Shown here: positions 1 through 9,300 of the stretch, in pieces
How positions within the stretch are numbered: the stretch's first letter is position 1
How the letters are laid out: every line of letters starts with the position of its first letter
From: Parabacteroides faecis
Lineage (GTDB): Bacteria; Bacteroidota; Bacteroidia; Bacteroidales; Tannerellaceae
Direction: 5' to 3'
Assembly: GCF_014647375.1 (NCBI RefSeq)
Contig: NZ_BMPB01000012.1
Coordinates: 124,001 to 188,000, forward strand
Length of the DNA stretch: 64,000 nucleotides
The notes under the pieces: model-generated
What the model saw: the letters and a program-made list of their open reading frames with translations, nothing else
The model's database searches: none
What the model was told of the DNA's origin: nothing
Translations under genes and position numbers: made by a program

Positions 1-1
1 T

Positions 2-700
2 GTTGTACAAAAATATGATTTGTATGAGTATGCTAAACCTATGGTAGGAAGAAGTGTTCAAGTTAATAGTCTTATTTTTAATAAACAAGATTGGGAAGAA
101 AATAAAAAATTGAACTCGAAAGCTCATCTCCTTGTTTTTTCTCAAGGTTCAAAGTTAAATGAAGGTGCTTTGAGGTATATTACATATGGTGAAGATATGG
201 AGATTAATAAAGGATATAAAACTAGCATAAGAGACGAGTGGTATGTTATTCCTTCTATTAAAGTTTCTGATGCACTTTTTATAAGAAGGAATAATTTATA
301 TCCCCGCTTAATTATAAATGAAGCAAATGCTTATACTACAGATACTATGCATCGAGTTTATTTGTTGCCAGAGACTAATATAAAGTCTTTTGTTTCAAGT
401 TACTATAACTCATTGTCTTTTGCATTTGCCGAGGTGTGTGGTAGAAGTCACGGTGGTGGTGTTTTGGAGCTTATGCCTAATGAGACCGAAAAGATATTAT
501 TGCCATATCATGAAAATAATGAAAAGCTTTTGTGGAATATTGATAAGATGATACGTGAAAAAGTTGATATAGATGATATTTTGGCTATTACAAATAAGAT
601 TATATTACAAAAAAATTATGGTTTAAGTCAAGAAGAAATATCTATTGCACATAATATTTGGAAAAAGTTATCGAATAGGAGATTGAATAGAAAGAGATAA
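2..700 (+). CDS. DNA adenine methylase, C-terminal part (partial)
   Basis: The reading frame is open to the window's left edge, so only the last 232 or so residues are seen. The segment reads like the C-terminal target-recognition end of Eco57I/TaqI-like N6-adenine methylases: a paired-strand region with YVIPSIKVSDALFIRR, then the tail signature GRSHGGGVLELMPNE, which in this family precedes a short helical end. The catalytic NPPY motif and SAM site would lie upstream, outside the window. It stands alone before a terminator, so it may be a solitary modification methylase that protects phage DNA or part of a restriction-modification unit further left. Family placement is from recognised motifs only. 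Confidence 0.55.
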   Translation, partial: VVQKYDLYEYAKPMVGRSVQVNSLIFNKQDWEENKKLNSKAHLLVFSQGSKLNEGALRYITYGEDMEINKGYKTSIRDEWYVIPSIKVSDALFIRRNNLYPRLIINEANAYTTDTMHRVYLLPETNIKSFVSSYYNSLSFAFAEVCGRSHGGGVLELMPNETEKILLPYHENNEKLLWNIDKMIREKVDIDDILAITNKIILQKNYGLSQEEISIAHNIWKKLSNRRLNRKR

Positions 701-720
701 TAAATTTTATTGATAAATGG

Positions 721-746
721 AAGCCAGTAATAAATACTGGCTTTTA
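721..746 (+). terminator. Rho-independent terminator after methylase
   Basis: AAGCCAGTA (721-729) pairs perfectly with TACTGGCTT (735-743) around a 5-base loop, followed by a T-rich tail. It separates the methylase from the next transcription unit. Confidence 0.75.
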
Positions 747-804
747 TTATATATGTAAATATATCATATTGTGTATATGATATTCTGTATGATATTTTTT
801 TTGT

Positions 805-812
805 TATATTTG
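805..812 (+). promoter_or_regulatory. Bacteroidetes-type promoter -7 element
   Basis: TATATTTG matches the Bacteroidetes sigma-A -7 form TAnnTTTG and lies about 22 bases before the ATG at 834. No good TTTG -33 partner is visible at the usual distance. It supports choosing 834 over a more upstream in-frame start at 771. Confidence 0.45.
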
Positions 813-833
813 TCTTTATATAAATCTGTATGT

Positions 834-1397
834 ATGAGTAATATAAAGACTGATCCCAACAACTATCGTATCCATGACGACAAGAACAAACGTCTGATCC
901 GGAAAAGCCTTGAAGAATGTGGTGCCGGTCGTTCTATCCTTTTTGACAATGATGATTGTATCATTGCCGGCAATGGCGTATATGAACAGGCCCAGGAGTT
1001 AGGTTTAAAGGTTCGTGTCATTGAAAGTGATGGTACAGAACTTATTGCGATCAAACGTAATGACTTATCGACGGAAGATGCCCGGCGTAAGGCATTAGCT
1101 CTAGCGGATAACCATACATCTGATACATCATTCTTTGATTTTGATGCTATCGTAAAAGATTTTGGTGTTGATGAACTGGACGCATGGGAATTAGAGATAA
1201 ACGAGGCTAAGGATTATTCCGATAAAAACAGAGAAATTGATGTAGAAGAATGGGAAGATGCGCATGAACTGATATTGAAGTTTGATGCTGAAACTTATTT
1301 ACGAGTTAAAGAGTCGTTAATGACTATTGACTCTGATCCGAGTAAGGCTGTATGTAAATTACTTTTTGAAAATGTCAATGATGAAACTACAATTTGA
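834..1397 (+). CDS. ParB-like N-terminal domain phage protein
   Basis: A 187-residue protein. Its first 80 or so residues resemble the ParB/sulfiredoxin-like nuclease fold often found in phage genomes beside methylases. Visible features are the NNYRIHDD start, a central 'DDCIIAGNG' turn that replaces the usual GHxR box, and a following helix with 'VIESDGTELIAIKRNDL'. The C-terminal half is acidic and helical with no recognised domain. The start at 834 sits just after a promoter-like TATATTTG. An upstream in-frame ATG at 771 would add only hydrophobic residues. The gene overlaps the start of the cytosine methylase by a few codons, which suggests translational coupling. In phages such proteins are linked to DNA modification or packaging-initiation control; the role here is not known. 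Confidence 0.6.
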   Translation: MSNIKTDPNNYRIHDDKNKRLIRKSLEECGAGRSILFDNDDCIIAGNGVYEQAQELGLKVRVIESDGTELIAIKRNDLSTEDARRKALALADNHTSDTSFFDFDAIVKDFGVDELDAWELEINEAKDYSDKNREIDVEEWEDAHELILKFDAETYLRVKESLMTIDSDPSKAVCKLLFENVNDETTI

Positions 1398-2442
1398 GTG
1401 GTATATAAAGAACGGTTATCCTTTTAAAGGGGTGGAACCTCACATGCTGAAGGTCTTTGGCGCTTTCATTTGTGGAGGTGGGTCGTCTATGGGATATAAG
1501 TTAGCCGGTTATGACCATCTCGGAGGGGTTGAATTAGATGAACAGGTGTCAAGAGTATATAACAGAAATCATTCTCCAAGGTTTTTATATACAGAAGATA
1601 TTCGACTGTTCAATGAAAGAGAAGATTTGCCTAACGAATTGTATAATTTGGATATTCTGGATGGTTCACCACCTTGTTCTACATTTTCCATGGCTGGGGA
1701 AAGGGAAAACGCATGGGGTAAAAAGAAGCGCTTCAAAGAAGGTCAGGCAATGCAACGTCTGGATGATCTTGTTTTCATTTACATTGATACGATCTGTAAG
1801 TTGCGGCCAAAGGTTGCTATACTGGAAAATGTAAAAGGAATAATACAGGGTAATGCCCGTGCCTATTCAAAGGAGATCGTAAAACGTGTGCAGAAGATAG
1901 GATATGATGTGCAGGTATTCCTTCTTAATTCTGCGAGTATGGGGATTCCTCAAAAGCGCGAACGTGTATTTTTTATCTGTAGGAGGAAAGATCTAGGCTT
2001 TCCAAAGTTGCAGCTTAGCTTTAGTGAAACACCTATCCTGTTCAGAGAAATTATGGATAAGAACGATCTGTCAGATAATCTTACCGAATACCAAAGAATG
2101 CTATGGAATAGTAAGCGTAAATCAGATAAATCCTTTGGAGATATAATAGATCGATTAGAAAAGCGCCTTAGTATGTTTTCTAACCCTATTATTCATTCAG
2201 ACGATGTGGCGCCTACTTTAACGAGTGGAGCCGGTGTGAATGCTCTTTATGATATCCCTAGAAGTCTAAATAAAAGAGAAATGTGTCTTATAGGCTCATA
2301 TCCTTTAGATTATGATTTTGCCGATATCAAACCAGAATATTTGATAGGTATGAGTGTTCCTCCTGTTATGACTGCTCGTATATCTTACGAAATATATAAA
2401 CAATGGTATCAGGATAAACCTGGTAATAGTTTAACAATATAG
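1381..2442 (+). CDS. C5-cytosine DNA methyltransferase
   Basis: Transfers a methyl group from SAM to carbon 5 of cytosine in a specific DNA site. The ten-motif layout is visible: motif I FGAFICGGGSSMG near residues 26-38, motif IV GSPPCSTFS with the catalytic cysteine at about residue 99, motif VI LENVKG, motif VIII QKRERVFF, and a late motif IX/X region with APTLTSGAG. About 353 residues is a normal length. ATGs at 1372, 1378 and 1381 are all possible, and 1381 gives the least overlap with the ParB-like gene. No restriction endonuclease partner lies next to it, so it probably protects phage DNA from host restriction as an orphan methylase. Its target sequence cannot be read from the protein. 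Confidence 0.85.
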   Translation: MKLQFEWYIKNGYPFKGVEPHMLKVFGAFICGGGSSMGYKLAGYDHLGGVELDEQVSRVYNRNHSPRFLYTEDIRLFNEREDLPNELYNLDILDGSPPCSTFSMAGERENAWGKKKRFKEGQAMQRLDDLVFIYIDTICKLRPKVAILENVKGIIQGNARAYSKEIVKRVQKIGYDVQVFLLNSASMGIPQKRERVFFICRRKDLGFPKLQLSFSETPILFREIMDKNDLSDNLTEYQRMLWNSKRKSDKSFGDIIDRLEKRLSMFSNPIIHSDDVAPTLTSGAGVNALYDIPRSLNKREMCLIGSYPLDYDFADIKPEYLIGMSVPPVMTARISYEIYKQWYQDKPGNSLTI

Positions 2443-2451
2443 GTTTAACAA

Positions 2452-3021
2452 ATGGCAGCAACAAGAAAAGCAGGAGAGAGGGAACGAGACAAACAGTTGA
2501 TTGCATCCCTTTACTTTAAAGCATATACATTCCGTGAGATTGCGGAGTCTGTATCTGTCATTACTGGCCGTACAATTTCCCATGTAACAGTATTCAATGA
2601 TGTTAAGGAGATACTGAAAGAATCGGAAGAGGCCCGGAAAGATTTCGTTAATAATCAATTGACAATAGAACTCGGAAAGATCAACAAGCTGGAACGTGAG
2701 TATTGGGAAGCCTGGGAGAAGTCAAAGACGGACCAGAAAAAGAAGTCTGTTGAGAAGAAAGACGATTGTGAGGGTGATCCGGCGAAAGGTAAGAAGAAAT
2801 CTTCTACTCGTGTCCTGGGTGAGGAAATTATCAACATGGGGGATCCGCGCTATTTGTCCGGGATTGAGCGATGTATTGAAATGCGTTGTAAGCTTCTTGG
2901 TATTAACGGTACTCAAAAGGTCGATGTAACAACAGGCGGTAATAAAATACAGTTTACTGGGTTTAATTTCCTTCCGGTAACCCCGAATGTTGAACAGTTA
3001 ATAAAGCAAGCAGATGAATGA
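2452..3021 (+). CDS. Probable terminase small subunit
   Basis: A 189-residue charged protein directly before the large terminase, overlapping it by 4 bp (ATGA). The N-terminal 50 residues look like a helix-turn-helix (FREIAESVSVITGRTISHVTVFNDV), as in small terminase subunits that bind the packaging site. A lysine/glutamate-rich helical stretch follows, then a C-terminal tail with a hydrophobic segment. The small subunit recognises viral DNA and regulates the motor. The assignment rests on the HTH and the position, because small subunits are too divergent to recognise directly. Confidence 0.6.
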   Translation: MAATRKAGERERDKQLIASLYFKAYTFREIAESVSVITGRTISHVTVFNDVKEILKESEEARKDFVNNQLTIELGKINKLEREYWEAWEKSKTDQKKKSVEKKDDCEGDPAKGKKKSSTRVLGEEIINMGDPRYLSGIERCIEMRCKLLGINGTQKVDVTTGGNKIQFTGFNFLPVTPNVEQLIKQADE

Positions 3022-4316
3022 AAGTAAATTTAAAACAGCGGCTTGCTTACAACTATCTAGCGGATAGTGAACATAAATTCATCCTGTACGGCGGTGCGGG
3101 AGGTGGTGGAAAATCTTGGTTAGGGTGTGAATGGTTGATGCAATGTGCTTTTCATTTGCCTGGTACACGCTGGTTTGTTGGTCGTAACAATCTAAAAGAC
3201 TCACAAGCTTCTGTATCGGTAACGTTTGGTAAGGTTGCAAGGTATCACGGGTTTACCGGTTACCGTATCACAAATGACGGTATCAAGTTCGACAACGGTT
3301 CGGAGATCGTTTATCTGGATTTGACCTACTATCCTCGTAAGGACCCAATGTATGAACGGTTAGGATCGAAAGAATTTACCGGGGGATGGATAGAGGAAGC
3401 CGGAGAGATCAACGGTCTGGCTTTTGAGATGCTGAAAACTCGTATAGGTCGGCACTTGAATGATCTTTATAAAATCCCGTCGAAAATACTGATAACCTGT
3501 AATCCGAAAAAGAACTGGCTGTATAAGAGATTTTATCAGCCCAGTAAAGCAGGTAAACTCAAAGTACCGTATGCATTCATACCGGCATTAGTACAAGATA
3601 ACCCGTTTGTCACAGAAGACTATGTTGATACCCTTCGTCAGACAGAGGATAAAGTAACGTATCAACGTCTTTATCTGGGAAAATGGGAGTATGACAGTGA
3701 TCCGAACTCTTTAGTTGATTACGATGCAGTGATGGATTGCTTTACCAACACCGGTGCATTGATCGGAGGAAAGGCTATAAGTGCCGACCTGGCAATGAAA
3801 GGAAGAGATCACTTTGTCGCTGGTTACTGGGAAGGCTTACGTGTTTCAATCGAGATTGATAAAGACAAATCATCAGGTCGGGAGATTGAAACGGATTTGC
3901 GAAAGCTCATGGTTATGCATGGTGTCGGCAGGTCCCAGACGGTGGCGGATAGTGATGGTTTAGGAAGTTATTTGGAGAGCTATCTGAACGGGATCAAAGA
4001 GTTCAAGAATGGTGCATCTGCATTCAAGAATAAATATGCGAACCTGAAAGCCGAATGTGCATACAAATTGGCTGAAATGATAGACAAACGGCAGTTACAG
4101 ATCATTTGCCGACCGGATCAGGCGGAACTCATTGCTGAAGAACTACAACTGTTGATTGCTGCGAATGTAGATAAGGATACCCGGAAAAAGGATATCATCA
4201 GCAAGGAAGCAATGAAAGGTATTATTAAGCGGTCTCCGGACTATTTGGATATGCTGATAATGGGAATGTATAGACTTGTTGCCCCGCGTACGGGTAACTC
4301 AACATATAACTGGTAA
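3018..4316 (+). CDS. terL: Terminase large subunit (DNA-packaging ATPase/nuclease)
   Basis: The motor that pumps DNA into the prohead and cuts it. The N-terminal ATPase shows Walker A GGAGGGGKS at residues 25-33, a Walker B-like strand ending in GWIEEAGE near 125-132, and the coupling motif LITCNPKK near 155-162. The C-terminal RNase H-like nuclease has candidate metal-binding aspartates in ISADLAMKGRDHF (about 253-265), VADSDGLGS (about 311-319) and the final SPDYLDMLIMGMY. At 432 residues it is typical for the phage terminase large subunit family. It overlaps the preceding gene by 4 bp and shares one base with the next gene. Confidence 0.95.
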   Translation: MKVNLKQRLAYNYLADSEHKFILYGGAGGGGKSWLGCEWLMQCAFHLPGTRWFVGRNNLKDSQASVSVTFGKVARYHGFTGYRITNDGIKFDNGSEIVYLDLTYYPRKDPMYERLGSKEFTGGWIEEAGEINGLAFEMLKTRIGRHLNDLYKIPSKILITCNPKKNWLYKRFYQPSKAGKLKVPYAFIPALVQDNPFVTEDYVDTLRQTEDKVTYQRLYLGKWEYDSDPNSLVDYDAVMDCFTNTGALIGGKAISADLAMKGRDHFVAGYWEGLRVSIEIDKDKSSGREIETDLRKLMVMHGVGRSQTVADSDGLGSYLESYLNGIKEFKNGASAFKNKYANLKAECAYKLAEMIDKRQLQIICRPDQAELIAEELQLLIAANVDKDTRKKDIISKEAMKGIIKRSPDYLDMLIMGMYRLVAPRTGNSTYNW

Positions 4317-4831
4317 TGAAGATAACGAGTAAGACTACTATTGAAAATGTGATTCTGATGCTAAAAGGAGTGGACTTTTGGGATCAGTTGGAAACGGTAT
4401 ATTCACCGGAGAAAATACCAGAGCTTACCTACGGTCAGCGTATTGACTTGTCTACTATAAACACAAGGTCTGAGCTTCTGTTTATTCCTCAAAAGGTGCT
4501 GCTAGGTTTGAATGAAAAGGAGGTGATGAGTAAACCTTTTATTTCTGTTTACAATTTTGGCCTGTCAGTTTACCGGGAATTGGAACGTATGACGGTACGT
4601 GATGAAAACACGTTCAAGTACAAACCAACACCGGAAGAAGTCAGAGCCGGATTTTATGGGATTGACCATGGTGTTTTTGGTGTTGTCGATCGGATTGCTC
4701 AACGTCTATCCATATCTCATGAAGCGGTATTCGATTTACCGGAAAGGCGTGTATATGCAATGATGAAAATTGATTATGACAGTGGCATGTATCAAAGGAG
4801 GTTAAACAAAATAATAAGTGAGAAGAAATGA
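4316..4831 (+). CDS. Phage protein of unknown function
   Basis: A 171-residue soluble protein that starts on the last base of the terminase stop codon and overlaps the next gene by 4 bp, so it is translated in tight coupling. It has no signal peptide or membrane segment. The C-terminal third is helix-rich (GVVDRIAQRLSISHEAVFDLPERRVYAMMKIDYD) and resembles tail-assembly-chaperone-like proteins in character, but I cannot confirm this. Its place between terminase and tail-completion-like genes suggests a morphogenesis role. Confidence 0.5.
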   Translation: MKITSKTTIENVILMLKGVDFWDQLETVYSPEKIPELTYGQRIDLSTINTRSELLFIPQKVLLGLNEKEVMSKPFISVYNFGLSVYRELERMTVRDENTFKYKPTPEEVRAGFYGIDHGVFGVVDRIAQRLSISHEAVFDLPERRVYAMMKIDYDSGMYQRRLNKIISEKK

Positions 4832-5256
4832 CGGTACAGGATAAATTGAAACAGGTTGCTGAATCACTAGGAGTACCGTTCGTTTTTGAGGACTGGACCC
4901 AGGCCAATGTGGAAATTGATAGGATACCGCTTCCGGCTGTTGTGTATGTTCTTCCTGCTTCTGGAGAACTGGACTTTAAGAATGGAAATATCCGTGACAA
5001 CCAGAACGGGATGCTGGCTTTCTTAGATAAAGTAGAGCTGAATGGCAACGGTCTGGATAATGACTGTGTCGTTGACCGGATGAAATCATTAGCTATGAGA
5101 TTCATTGTGAAGTTGAACGAAACAGGAAACTTTGAACCTTTGGGTGGAGTGATGAAATACCAGGTTGCATATAATAAACTCAATGCTGTTACTTCCGGTA
5201 TTGTCTTTGAAGTGGTGTTGAAAGAGATAGCCGGAATATGTGAACGTAATCTATGA
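4828..5256 (+). CDS. Putative tail terminator/completion protein
   Basis: A 142-residue protein with the alternating strand/helix pattern of small tail-terminator (gpU-like) proteins: an N-terminal helix, a strand containing IPLPAVVYVLP, a long helix through 'CVVDRMKSLAMRFIVKL', and a terminal strand pair. It sits immediately before a gp10-like gene with a 4-bp overlap, and this pairing is common in siphovirus connector regions. No diagnostic motif exists for the family, so the call rests on size, order and fold impression. Confidence 0.4.
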   Translation: MTVQDKLKQVAESLGVPFVFEDWTQANVEIDRIPLPAVVYVLPASGELDFKNGNIRDNQNGMLAFLDKVELNGNGLDNDCVVDRMKSLAMRFIVKLNETGNFEPLGGVMKYQVAYNKLNAVTSGIVFEVVLKEIAGICERNL

Positions 5257-5705
5257 AAGAAGTACAGAACATAATATTTGAAGAATTGGAAGATCTTCGG
5301 AAGCGAATCATTTCCAATATTGATAGCTCCGGTCGTAGAGCTTCTGGGCGTACATCTGAATCCATGCGTACCGATGTATCTGAGAATCGCGGAGTATTGT
5401 TTGGTCGTATGGCTTTTGGTACGTTGGAGACAGGGCGTAAACCGGGCAAGGTTCCGGCCGGATTCTATCAGATTATAAAGCAGTGGGTAATTGATAAGGG
5501 TATCTCTTTTGATAGCCAGTCAGAACGCAATTCTTTTGCTTATCTGGTTTCTCGTAAAATAACCAGGGAAGGAACACAACTTTACCGGAGGGGAGCGGAT
5601 ACAGATGTATATACGGCTGAAGTACCGGAAACGATATCACGAATAAAAGACCGTGTCGGCTTTTTAATGAGAATGGAGTTTGAATCTATAAAATTGAATA
5701 AATGA
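5253..5705 (+). CDS. HK97 gp10-like head-tail/tail completion protein
   Basis: A 150-residue basic protein. The N-terminal helix is followed by 'SGRRASGRTSESMRTDV', a glycine-rich turn, and 'GTLETGRKPGKVPAGFYQIIKQWVIDKGI'. The arrangement FGTxETGR, then a P-rich turn, then an amphipathic helix is typical of the HK97 gp10-like family that joins tail to head. The C-terminus ends in a helix. It overlaps the previous gene by 4 bp and is followed at once by a structural gene. Its exact place in the virion is inferred. Confidence 0.5.
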   Translation: MKEVQNIIFEELEDLRKRIISNIDSSGRRASGRTSESMRTDVSENRGVLFGRMAFGTLETGRKPGKVPAGFYQIIKQWVIDKGISFDSQSERNSFAYLVSRKITREGTQLYRRGADTDVYTAEVPETISRIKDRVGFLMRMEFESIKLNK

Positions 5706-5706
5706 A

Positions 5707-6357
5707 ATGGCTACAGTAAACGCACCATCGGATACGCAGTATGTTTTTGATCCGGTTCTTTTCACAATGGAGGGGGCAGGGGAATATGATATCACTATTG
5801 AAGGAGTAAAGACGAAAGTGTCAGCAATAGCAAATACAGCGGTGTTTGATGCGTCAGGACTGCTGAAATCTTTGTTCACCATTAATACGTTGTCAAATGG
5901 AACGGTACGGAAGAATGTAGCCTGGTCCGTGGTGCAAGCCGGGGTATCTCTTGCTTCTGGAATCTTTGAAGTTGTCTATGGAAGTAATAAGGTCGTGAGT
6001 TTTTCCGGAGATGGAGCACATATCACATTACGCTGGATTAGCCGTCGCGGTGAGTTGGATTCATACGAATTTTGTATTTATCAGGACAGCCGGAAATTGG
6101 AGAATATTCAAACGGCCGGTATCGGAGGACTGACTTATAAGTTGGCATTTGATCAGATAAATAAAATAACCCTGTTTGCAGCTATGGTAGACCGGGAAAC
6201 ATTTGAGAGCTTCACCGCTATACAGGAAAGTGCCATTGTGCAGGCTTCTGTTCCTGATGGGTGGTATAATGTGGAGGTCGAAGTAAAAGAGTACAAACGA
6301 ACAAAAGCTGCATTGCAGGATTTTGACATAACAATTGTATTGCCGAATGAAAGATAA
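5707..6357 (+). CDS. Phage tail-associated structural protein (unknown)
   Basis: A 216-residue, strand-rich protein with no signal peptide. It reads as two small beta domains: residues 1-90 (with TMEGAGEYDITIEG and a VVYGSNKVVS end) and 95-210 (with 'ITLRWISRRGELDSYEFCIYQ'). It overlaps the giant tail-tip gene by 11 bp. Proteins in this place are commonly distal-tail or hub components, but I recognise no specific motif. Confidence 0.45.
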   Translation: MATVNAPSDTQYVFDPVLFTMEGAGEYDITIEGVKTKVSAIANTAVFDASGLLKSLFTINTLSNGTVRKNVAWSVVQAGVSLASGIFEVVYGSNKVVSFSGDGAHITLRWISRRGELDSYEFCIYQDSRKLENIQTAGIGGLTYKLAFDQINKITLFAAMVDRETFESFTAIQESAIVQASVPDGWYNVEVEVKEYKRTKAALQDFDITIVLPNER

Positions 6358-9300
6358 ACTTTACATAGATGGTATAGAGGTTGACTTGCCAGAGGGTGGC
6401 TCAGGCATCGTATTGAATCGTGCTGTGAGTAAGCCGGCCGATATGTCAACAATATTGTCTGGGTATTCATACACTATCCAGCTTCCTAAAACGGCACACA
6501 ACATTCAGACGTTTAGTTACTCAACAGAAGTGAATGTTGAAACAGACTTTCCGCATGTAGAACATACAGCAAAGGTTATCAGGGGCGGTATTACTCTGTT
6601 TGATGATGGCGTTGCTGTTGTTAAATCGACCAGTAAAACAATAGAGGTCCTTATCAAATTTGGAGGAAATACACGTTTGACTCTTTTGAGTGATTGCAAG
6701 CTGAAAGATATTTTACCGGATAGCGGTTTGATCCCCTGGGACTATAATGTGACTGAAAATGATATTGTTACCTGGGTCCCAAAGTTGGACGGCATGCAAG
6801 CGCAGTACCCCGAACATTTGCGTCCAGCTGTGAAGGTCTCAATGTTATTTGATATGATAGTGGGGCAGTCGTTTGTAATGAATAATGCCTATCGTTCAGT
6901 AATTGAGAAAATGTGGTTGATGTTACCAACTACTAACGGGAGTAAAGAGGTCGCAAACAATCTGGCTTTTCGCCTTAGAGGGACTACTACATCTGATCAG
7001 ATCTCAGGTAGACAAAAGTATGATATTTTACCAGATTTGAACTATCAAAATGCTCTCTATCATCAGAAATTGTATGATCTCATGTATCGTACGATGCCAG
7101 TAACTTTTATTAAAATTCCGTTAGGTGGACGATATCGGATAAAAGGTACAGTAAAAGCGAATAATGCGGCTACCGGATGGAAATTTGGTATATTCAGTAT
7201 CGCTACAGAGTTTAAGGAGGGTGAAGCACCCATCTTTGATATATTTGAAAGTACATCAAAAGATATTGATGAGTATAGAAACATTGGTGCAGGTGATGTT
7301 TGTTTTGGTATTTACGATCCTTTTAGGACTGGGAATTTTGAAATAGACTTAACTATCTCTTTTGCTCCGGAGAATGAAAAGGATTATTCCCAAACTGCAT
7401 TCTTGTTGGATTATCCAATTCGAGAAAATTTGCCGGACATATCGGCGATGGATTTTATTAAGTCTGTCATGGGGGTATTTGGTTTGATGGTAGAATATCA
7501 AGGTAGTGTTCTCTCGTTTTACAATGCAGATGATGTAATCTTAAGTAAATCCGGAGCGATCAATATTTCAGAGATGCTGATCGACAAGAAAGATAATAAG
7601 CTGGAATATACCTATGGACTAACTAAAAAGAATGTACTGAAGTACGCGGAGGATGATCTGGTTGATAAAACATTCGCATCATATACGTTTACTGCAGATA
7701 CCTACGATAAACAGGAGAATACTGTGTATCAATCTCCATATGCAGCGACAGATAAGAATATTGCCTTATATACGCGCAAAATCGAAGATAATAAAGTTGA
7801 GTATGTTTTGAACAAATCAACTAAATGTCGATTGTTGCTAGAAAATGGTACGGAATCTCTTAAAGTGTGGGGAAAATGGATAGATGCAGATTCGAAGACG
7901 GTTGTTTTCCGTTCATTCACTTTTGAACCTTTGAAATATGACAACCTGGTTCGTAAGTATTGGACGGGGTATTTAGGTGTTTACGCAAATAAACCAAGAA
8001 TTTCATATCGAAAGGCAAAACTTGATCCGACCTTTTTCCCGAACCTGTCTTTTTGTAAACCGTTGTATGCAGATGGTAATTATTACATGTTGCTATCGGT
8101 AAATAACTATACAGAGGCCGGTAAAGCAGATTTGGAATTGGCTCTTATTGATGGTGTAGATGTAACGGGAGAGGGTGCAACATCTTTGAGAAATGCCATA
8201 TTGGTAAATCCGACAACACCGTTGAAATTTTCACCTACTACTGTTGCTCTTTATACGGCTATGTCTTTGGCTACCGCAACGTCTACTGTTACCGATGGTA
8301 AACTGATCCGGGAACTGGACGAAGCCGGGACGGTGACCAATGATATGTATTTGCCTGTTGATATAGGAGAGGGGGATGCAAGAAAGGTCTCTGTGAAAAC
8401 TTTCAAAGATAATATTCAAAGTGATAATGAAGAAATATTTCTTCGTAAAGACAAACCGGATTCAACAGAGTATCCAATCGCCTTTAAAGGAGGTGCTACC
8501 TTTGGCAATTATGTTGGTGGCTTTCATGGCTCCGGTGCCAGGATAAATGAAAAAGGGGAAGGCGAAATGCGTAGCCTTCAGCTATGGGAGTTCTTGGAAG
8601 TACCAGAACTGCGTTTTAACCGTATCGATGTTGTGTCGGGTGAACTTTGGAATGCTATCGCTTTCGGTTTGATCGAGTCTGTCGATACGGAGAATAAGAT
8701 CGTGAAGCTGAAACTGGAAGAAGGTGAACTTGCCGGATTACATGTGAATGATTTTTGTCGTGGTATATTCCATAACCTGACCGGTAATGCCACTACTTCC
8801 GGTGTTGACAGTGCCGGTTTCGATGTAGTGGTGGGATTCTCGACTGCCTACTTTACGCCTACAGAAATAATCGATAATGCCCATTTCAGATATGAGCTGA
8901 AACCCGGAACAATGGTTCACCCCTGCATGGCTATGAAGTTTGCCGTGTACGGTAATCCTATTGAGAAGAACCGGCAGCATTCTGCTTATTCAACAAGGAC
9001 TTATCAGCGATATCTTCGTAATGTCAGTACATGGGAGATCAATCCAGGGAAACATATTTCATCGCAATGGGGCGATCTTTCCAACTTGGTTATAAATGGG
9101 GAATCCTTAGCTGAAGGATCAATCTATTTGAACAATGTTTATTTCGGAGGAAACGTTTGGAACGTTCCCGGTCTGGAAAACAATTTGAAGGGACAGGATG
9201 CGTATTCTGTAACCTTATCAACTTATAGTGCAGTATATAATACGAAAGATGGATTGACGGAACAGGTCGATATCGTTACAGGTGATAAAAATGTTGTGAC

